A stretch of 23,715 bases of DNA from Isoetes engelmannii (Eukaryota; Streptophyta; Lycopodiopsida; Isoetales; Isoetaceae), in contig JAANSK020246276.1 in the NCBI GenBank assembly GCA_011763485.2, positions 1 to 23,715 of the forward strand, in the 5' to 3' direction. Within the stretch, counting starts at the first letter, position 1. Each line of letters begins with the position of its first letter. Shown in pieces: positions 18,812 through 23,715 of this stretch. The notes below the pieces were generated by a model, which saw nothing but the letters and a program-made list of their open reading frames with translations, made no database searches and was not told the DNA's origin. A program made the position numbers and the translations under genes.

Positions 18812-20097
18812 ATGGAAGTAGATGTTGAGTCTAGTTTTTCAGTAGCAGAAATAGATCATGACATGCATGTGAAGTTCGTCGAGAACCTAGTGTCACGATC
18901 AGTTATAGGCTTCTTCACAGGAGGGTTCCTGGACTTTCGTAAGCTTGAATATTGGCTTTCAGCACACTTAAAGAAGATAGGTCTACCCCAACATGAATCG
19001 CTAAAGGCTTTGGGGGGTAATTTTTTTCTCATCCTCTTTCAGAGTGAAGACATAGTAGACAAGATAGTGTCTCGTGCAGTAGACTCTTTTATGGGAGACT
19101 ACATTCTATATCAATACTATTCACTTGGCTTCTCCCCCCACCAGATGTCGGCGATCAAAATTCCCTGTTGGTTGGAGATTGAGCACTTACCTCCAGATAT
19201 GCTGATACCTGAGTTCTTAAAAGTCATTGTTAACACAGTAGGTGCATATATCTTACACTCCATTGCCAGAGGGCCCAGGATATGTGTAGCCATTCCAGCA
19301 AGTGCGGGCATACCCAAAGGTGTGATAGTAAAGAGTGGCAAATGCTCTTTCAAATTTCCCCTGAAATTGATCAACAGATGGGAAATATACAGAATGTTCT
19401 CAGATCTTAAAATAGAAGGGCTAGAAGAAAACCCTCAAGCAAGTCTCAAAGAAGATAAAGGTCCTCATCATCAAGCACAGAGCGCTCCCGGAGATCTGCA
19501 CAAACCTATTGGAGCTTCAGTAAGCCACCCCAGTGCTCCTGTATCAGGCGCTCCAAGCGCCTCTAGTAGGGATGGAGAAGCCCTATTCCCCAGCACTACT
19601 GGAACCCCATCCAGTGGTCCAATAGCAGAGCCTATCATCTTCACAACAGAAGAGGGCTTGTCAAAAACAGACGATCAGTCATGGGAAGTGGTGGGGCTAG
19701 GCAAAAAGGGAGAACCAGAAACATTGCGCGAAAGAATAGAGGACTTCGCCCAAAATCCCCTCGTCAAATATCTCTCAGCAGTCACGACGTCTCTACGGTA
19801 AATAATCCTTTCTCTAAGTACATTAAAGAAGTAACAAATCCTGCGAAGGCGGCTTTGCCAGAAAGGGAAAAAGGAAAGCATAGGGAAATTGTTTATATGG
19901 GGATCGGGGTGCTATAGAAAGCACTCTACCATCAGACAAAAATATGTGGGCTGACCTTGTAATGGTTGAGGAGAATATGGGAGATGAAGATCCTCCTAGT
20001 CTAACTGAAAAAAAAAAACAAAATGGAAGGAGAAACCGACACAGAAGGGATGGGTAACATGAAAAGAAAGAAAGGGTCTCCAAACACCTCCTTATGA
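18812..20097 (+). pseudogene. LINE ORF1 (DUF4283-like), frameshifted near its end
   Basis: The main frame 18812-19801 gives 329 residues. Residues about 15-195 fit the DUF4283 type of plant LINE ORF1 proteins, which bind element RNA: GGFLDFRKLEYWLSAHLKK, then IPCWLEIEHLPPDMLIPEFL and GPRICVAIPASAGIPKGVI. The C-terminal third is Pro/Ser-rich and acidic, and no CCHC finger is visible. The frame is also open for about 60 codons upstream of the ATG with matching character (ALKIVEAGFSQDLGKLNKVQ), so the original start may have been earlier. After about 19790 the coding continues in other frames, implying about three indels, one at the A11 run near 20010. The last frame ends SPNTSL at TGA 20095-20097. 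Confidence 0.8.
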
Positions 20098-20676
20098 ATT
20101 ATAAAATCCTTGGCTGGAATATCACGGGAGTAAAATCCTCGGAATACAAGAAAAGCAGATTATCAAATGCAATCAAGGAGAAAAATCCAGATGTAATATG
20201 CTTGCAGGAGCATAAGTGTAAACAGGGGGAGATACACGAATTGTTCAAAACAGTGGGCAAAGAGTATGTGGGTATTGTTGCAGTGAAAGATACCTCTAGT
20301 GCAGGCACTCTTATCGCCTGGAGAAAAGATGTAGAAGTATGTGAAACACACGTAGACAGATTTGGCAGATGGACTACAATCCTGTGGGAACATGAAGGTA
20401 GAATATGGGGTTTGCTGAACATATATGCCCATAACAACCCCAGAGGCAGAGGAGCTTTATGGGCCACTCTTAGACACAAGTTGAAGAGCTTTGATAATCA
20501 GGTTGCTTGACTTATAACAGAAGACTTCAATATGGTGGAGGCAGCCGAGGATAGACAAGGGGTGTCATCTGAAATTGTGCATGGATTTGAGAAACTTCAA
20601 TGGTGCAAATTGATGGAGGATATTGGCTTTATGGAACTAGATGGAGATAAGGGATACACATGGTGTAATGGATATT
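20094..20676 (+). pseudogene. LINE ORF2 endonuclease domain, truncated
   Basis: ORF2 starts at ATG 20094, overlapping the ORF1 stop in the tetranucleotide ATGA. In living relatives this domain nicks target DNA to prime reverse transcription. Visible active-site blocks of the exo/endo/phosphatase fold are KILGWNITGV (N), PDVICLQEHK (E), GTLIAWRKDV, LLNIYAHNN and DFNMVEA (D and N), then YTWCNG. The frame has one in-frame TGA at 20508-20510, where relatives usually have a tryptophan or similar codon before the GDFN block, which itself is altered to EDFN. The final histidine block and all of reverse transcriptase are missing past 20676. It is non-functional. Confidence 0.88.
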
Positions 20677-20792
20677 CTTTTTTTGTCTCTGAGTTTAAGT
20701 TTGAGTAAGAAAAACTCTTTTTAATCTTTATGAATGCAAAGTAAACAAGAAACAATCAATAATATCAAGGAAAAAAAAATTCAAGCAAGAAA

Positions 20793-21116
20793 TTACTTGC
20801 CACGAGGATATAGATGCTCGTTCTTCTTCTTCGCTTGTATGGAAAAAGGTACAGGCAAGTTATTAAGCACCCTTAGATCAAGATCTTCAATAGGAACAAC
20901 CGTATCATGCTTAAAGTGTTTTCTCCAGGTATCAAAACACGTTCTAGTCCATTTAGTAAGCCTAGGGGAATGATCTTCATCACCAGCATTGATAATCTTC
21001 ATGATTTCCTCGTCCAAAGGAAGAAACACATCCTTATCTTCAGCAACATGATCTTCACCATTGTCTACTCTCAAACTCGTTTTGAAACAAATGCAGCTGA
21101 CCAGACATGTACTCAA
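20793..21116 (-). pseudogene. Crypton-like (DUF3504-like) recombinase segment
   Basis: The 107-codon minus frame reads, from about residue 50, SPRLTKWTRTCFDTWRKHF, then PIEDLDLRVLNNLPVPFSIQ and AKKKNEHLYPRG. The pattern W-x3-F-x2-W, then I-x2-L, then a hydrophobic F-x3-A-x-K-K-N-x3-Y-P resembles the N-terminal half of the tyrosine recombinase domain of Crypton transposons and their domesticated relatives (ZMYM and QRICH1 type). The catalytic C-terminal half is absent. The frame ends at the donor-like GGCAA/GTAATT (20796), so an intron may follow; the LINE junction at 20680 then cuts it off. Upstream coding pieces such as VDALVEYMSGQLHLFQNEFE (about 21118-21075) are in other frames, so it is decayed. 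The family call is from pattern memory and is not secure. Confidence 0.4.
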
Positions 21117-21925
21117 CTAAAGCATCAACTTCAGGAGCAGAAAATCCTCAACAGCAGCATTCTCTTAAGTAATATTCGAGTCAAAGTTCGGCTAATCCTC
21201 CATATCCATGTCTTCCATACTAAAGTATAGAAGGACAGAAAAAGGTTAGAAAGCAACCAGATCTGTGAAAAAAAAGCCATGTTATAAACTTTCTTACTAC
21301 TCAGAGCTTCCCAAAGCCCAAGAAGAAACCTTCCCAAGGTAAAATCTTGGCCAAATACAAAGAACTGGAAGAAAAGTGACAAAGATAATATGACTAGCCA
21401 TATTCAGACATCCTGAAGCATCATAAAGTCTCTCAACTTTTTCAAAACACTTTGTTCCTCAAATTTCTTTCTCTCTAGCCGCTCCAGAACCTAGAAAACA
21501 AAAAGAAACATTAGAAAGGGATCGATTGCGGCAAGAACAAAGAAATACAGTCTTTGTGACTAACCTTGAGGAAAATGTCAGCAACAACTGAGTAAAAACT
21601 CGTCCAAAACTCACAAATCTCAGAAAGACTCGAACCAATCTCGCAAGAACCTCATGAATAGGACCAAGAGCAACCCTAAGCACAAAAAACATGACGCGTC
21701 ATAGCCAGAAGAACAAATCTAAAAAATGTTCAGATTTCTAGCGTCAAACACAGAGAAATCAGGATCAACAGCAAGATATACAATGGTGCAAGTCCCTAAC
21801 TAGAAGTGGCATGGAAAACTAACTCTGGCGAGGACATTGTCACAGAAAAAGCCTGGGGACGCCATAGCTCCTGCAACGGAGAAAAAGAAGGGAAATAAAA
21901 ATGAAAAAAAAAAATTTATTTTATA
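21117..21925 (-). pseudogene. Possible 5' part of the same minus-strand gene, structure unresolved
   Basis: Read on the minus strand there is a TATA box (TATAAAATA, 21925-21917), an ATG at 21865-21863 opening MASPGFFCDNVLAR, and a donor GTTAGT at 21823. Several coding-like blocks follow, bounded by AG and GT: ALGPIHEVLARLVRVFLRF (about 21674-21618) and VLERLERKKFEEQSVLKKLR (about 21493-21434), the latter a charged coiled-coil-like piece. Exon phases do not all fit, and stops occur in the piece MEDMDMED at about 21222. The run of splice-like edges with protein-like blocks suggests an intron-bearing gene in decay leading into the Crypton-like segment. The alternative is unrelated fragments. Confidence 0.3.
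21917..21925 (-). promoter_or_regulatory. Candidate TATA box for the minus-strand gene
   Basis: TATAAAATA on the minus strand lies 52 bases upstream of the ATG at 21865, a usual distance for a short plant 5' UTR. It stands 40 bases from the foldback at 21965. Confidence 0.4.
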
Positions 21926-21964
21926 GTGACACCACGTGGCCGAAATCTGACCCTCTGTTCCGTT

Positions 21965-22120
21965 ATGTAAGTGAACATCCCAGCCGTCCAACTTTTCGCA
22001 CACGAAAAGTGCTGGCGACGCCACTAGCGGCTTCGACGCTCACTGCGCCTCCAATTCGCCGTGCGCTGCTAGCACTTTTGGGGGCGAAAAGTTCGACGCT
22101 GGGACGTTCCCTATTGCGTA
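21965..22120. repeat. GC-rich foldback (inverted repeat)
   Basis: The arms 21965-22020 and 22063-22120 pair around a loop of about 42 bases. The left arm contains GAACATCCCAGCCGTCCAAC and continues TTTTCGCACACGAAAAGTGC. The right arm, read backward, gives GGAACGTCCCAGCGTCGAAC and continues TTTTCGCCCCCAAAAGTGC. Identity is high with a few indels. The block is much richer in G+C and CpG than its surroundings. A foldback or MITE-type transposon, or a promoter-proximal hairpin, are possible; no target duplication was found. Confidence 0.75.
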
Positions 22121-22399
22121 GAGGTGCCTGGAACCAATTTAGCACCTCCACGTGTCCGTATGACACGGAAACGCAGGTAAAAAATTAGAATGGTAGGTAC
22201 AAAATGTGACGTAAAAGAAAGCGAACGAGTAAATACCTTGCACAACTTTCGGTGTTTGGAAAGGCGACATGTGTCCCAATACTATTGGATGGGACGAGTG
22301 GATTGAGATCAGCCATCCTTTACGTACAAAGTTTCCACTAGTATGGTTCTCTAAAATGATTATATTTCAAACAAATCTTCTTGCGTTAGCAAAATTCAA
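22121..22399. other. No recognised feature
   Basis: The stretch between the foldback and the 82-bp tandem duplication has no gene or repeat that I can define. It lies 0.5-0.75 kb upstream of the terpene synthase start. Confidence 0.4.
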
Positions 22400-22564
22400 A
22401 TCCACGAGGGAATAGACAGCAAGTCACTATTATATCCTAGGACTAGGAATCCATCCACGAGGAAAAACGGTTTGCCGTGTTATCCACGAGGGAATGGACA
22501 ATATTATATCCTAGGACTAGGTAGGAATCCATCAACGAGGAAAAAAGAACCGGTTTGCCATGTT
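22400..22564 (+). repeat. 82-bp tandem duplication upstream of the terpene synthase
   Basis: Copies at 22400-22481 and 22482-22564 share ATCCACGAGGGAAT at the start, then TATTATATCCTAGGACTAGG, then a second CAACGAGGAAAAA-like block and the ends GGTTTGCC and TGTT. Copy one has an extra 10 bases before TATTATATCC, and copy two has small insertions near its end. The inner CCTAGGACTAGG is an imperfect palindrome. The pair lies 310-475 bp upstream of the gene's ATG, where it could affect expression. Confidence 0.9.
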
Positions 22565-22831
22565 CAATCGAAACAATATTCCAACCAAGAGGTCAAATTT
22601 CGACCACTAAGTCTTGAAGGCTGTTTTTTTTTCTTTGTTCCGGGATTCTAGAATTAGGTAAAAGTCTTGACGCGCGAAACCCACATGCCAGGATCCAGTA
22701 ACTTACCCTTTCAAACTTTTGAATTTATCCTTTGAAAATCTACACCTCGTGGAATTGACTTACTTTTATCCATCTCTGTTCAAAAAACAGACATCTGCTA
22801 GGTCATTTCTTCTTCGAGTCTTTTTTTGCGC

Positions 22832-22838
22832 TATATAA
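22832..22838 (+). promoter_or_regulatory. TATA box of the terpene synthase gene
   Basis: TATATAA preceded by GCGC and followed by GG lies 36 bases upstream of the ATG at 22874. The usual transcription start would be about 22862-22868, giving a very short 5' UTR. Confidence 0.65.
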
Positions 22839-22873
22839 GGATGGCTATGGCAGAAACAAAACTAAAACTCTTC

Positions 22874-23715
22874 ATGGCTTCCACTCTCTTCTTGGGTTCA
22901 ACAAAGATCTGTAGTAGCAGCACTAGTGCCCCTCCTAAATTGAGCTTCAAGATGCCAGCCACAGTTGCTAGCATTTCACTACCCCAGTTAAATCTAAATC
23001 TGGAGCATCATGAGCTAAAGATTAAGTGTAACATACCTTTCAAATGCCATCCTCAACTAGACTGCATTCGTAACGAAGCCCATGCCTGGCTCCGAAATTA
23101 TGTCTCTAATACCCAACTAGAAGGGGCTGATCTTCCTTTGCTTACCATGTCCATGAATTACTTAGGTGATGCTCAAGCTGCCACCAGTCTTGTCAAGTTC
23201 TTCCTTTTCCTTGTCCCTCTAGATGACTTAATGGATAACTTTCCAGATTCTATTGATCAGTCTATTTCTCGCCGGAAAATTGTCACCTACATTGTTGATG
23301 TTATGCATGGAAAAACATCTCAGCTGTACATGGAGGAATTCCCTTTGCTTTGTGCATGGATGGATCTTTGCGACGACATTCGCAAAAACACCAGCATTCT
23401 CCAATGGGAGCGCTTTGTAAAGGGTATGACCACATACTTACAAGGCTTGGATGAACAAGGCCAACTTCAAGTCATTCCATCTCTGCCTAACTATTCACCA
23501 ACACTTTCTACGTATGCGACGATCCGAAGGAAGGTCATTGGAGCCATCCAGGCTTTTCCTTTGGCGCATGCTATTATCGGGTTGGACATTGAAGATGAGC
23601 TGTGGTACAATAAATCCTTCCAAGATCTTCACAACTATGTACTTGACCATATGGTATTTACAAATGATATTCTCTCATATGAGGAGGATGAGGGTGTGAT
23701 ATGGAACATAGTATC
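22874..23715 (+). CDS. Microbial-type terpene synthase-like (MTPSL), 5' part
   Basis: The frame is open for 280 codons and runs off the window; no intron is seen. MTPSLs are class I enzymes that ionise prenyl diphosphates (geranyl or farnesyl) to mono- or sesquiterpenes. Visible marks are IPFKCHPQLDCIRNEAHAWL (residues 54-73, typical N-terminal block), the Asp-rich Mg-binding motif DDLMD (117-121), a candidate pyrophosphate-sensing Arg in YATIRRK (R218), and NDILSYEED (264-272) at the NSE position, 46 residues after R218 as in this family. The last NSE ligand is Asp where Glu is usual. The final 80-100 residues, with the Arg-Tyr pair, lie outside. An in-frame ATG at 22841 sits only 2 bases past the TATA box, so 22874 is preferred. 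Residues 1-30 are Ser/Lys-rich and Asp/Glu-free, so plastid targeting is possible. Confidence 0.88.
   Translation, partial: MASTLFLGSTKICSSSTSAPPKLSFKMPATVASISLPQLNLNLEHHELKIKCNIPFKCHPQLDCIRNEAHAWLRNYVSNTQLEGADLPLLTMSMNYLGDAQAATSLVKFFLFLVPLDDLMDNFPDSIDQSISRRKIVTYIVDVMHGKTSQLYMEEFPLLCAWMDLCDDIRKNTSILQWERFVKGMTTYLQGLDEQGQLQVIPSLPNYSPTLSTYATIRRKVIGAIQAFPLAHAIIGLDIEDELWYNKSFQDLHNYVLDHMVFTNDILSYEEDEGVIWNIV

Larger units (their letters stand above)
18633..20680 (+). mobile_element. L1-type LINE, 5' part only
   Basis: The element carries an ORF1 with a DUF4283-like RNA-binding domain followed by an ORF2 that starts with an apurinic endonuclease domain, the plan of plant L1 elements. Homology stops at about 20676, inside the endonuclease, so reverse transcriptase, the 3' UTR and the tail are missing. 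Loss of the 3' end is the reverse of normal LINE truncation and implies later deletion or rearrangement. The 5' boundary is set where the ORF1 frame opens (after a stop at about 18632) and is only approximate. Confidence 0.85.

Noticed and set aside
20099-20479. 126-codon minus-strand frame
   Set aside because: It is antisense to the LINE endonuclease, whose motifs on the plus strand are unmistakable.
21901-22188. 95-codon plus-strand frame across the foldback
   Set aside because: It is produced by the GC-rich inverted repeat and has no promoter, motif or homologous feel.
23451-23699. 82-codon plus-strand frame near the window end
   Set aside because: It is a shadow of the terpene synthase in another frame; the true frame is open from 22874 to the end.

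Overview
The window looks like a repeat-rich stretch of a nuclear genome from a non-seed land plant, most likely a fern, with lycophyte or moss possible. The reasons are a microbial-type terpene synthase-like (MTPSL) gene, a family known in land plants only outside seed plants, remnants of a PLS-class pentatricopeptide (PPR) gene, and dense decayed Gypsy, Copia, LINE and SINE copies in AT-rich intergenic DNA. The species assignment is inference.

Layout. 1-1670: decayed PPR-gene fragment, a short pentanucleotide repeat and otherwise unrecognised DNA. 1670-1925: tRNA-related SINE on the minus strand with a duplicated tail. 2371-2938: non-autonomous DNA transposon (MITE-like) with terminal and internal inverted repeats. 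3356-3750: Copia LTR with its primer binding site. 4621-4890: degenerate tandem repeat. 6500-10260: large, broken Ty3/Gypsy fossil (gag, zinc knuckle, protease), itself invaded by a 233-bp sequence with a 9-bp target duplication. 10721-11277: possible small three-exon gene. 11640-11930: second PPR remnant (C-terminal part). 13327-13492: array of eight 14-bp palindromes. 13913-14088: 176-nt near-perfect hairpin. 14483-14586: 52-bp tandem duplication. 14595-16690: 3' end of a Gypsy element on the plus strand beside a minus-strand Copia 3' LTR and reverse transcriptase/RNase H fossil. 18633-20680: L1-type LINE carrying ORF1 and the endonuclease part of ORF2 but lacking its 3' half. 20793-21925: decayed minus-strand gene or transposon with a Crypton-like (DUF3504-like) recombinase segment. 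21965-22120: GC-rich foldback. 22400-22564: 82-bp tandem duplication. 22832-23715: TATA box and first 280 codons of an apparently intact MTPSL gene that runs off the window.

The one gene that looks functional is the MTPSL terpene synthase. It has the Asp-rich motif, the pyrophosphate-sensing Arg and a variant NSE motif. Nearly everything else is mobile DNA or decay products. The features least explained by known families are the palindrome array, the long hairpin and the Crypton-like segment.
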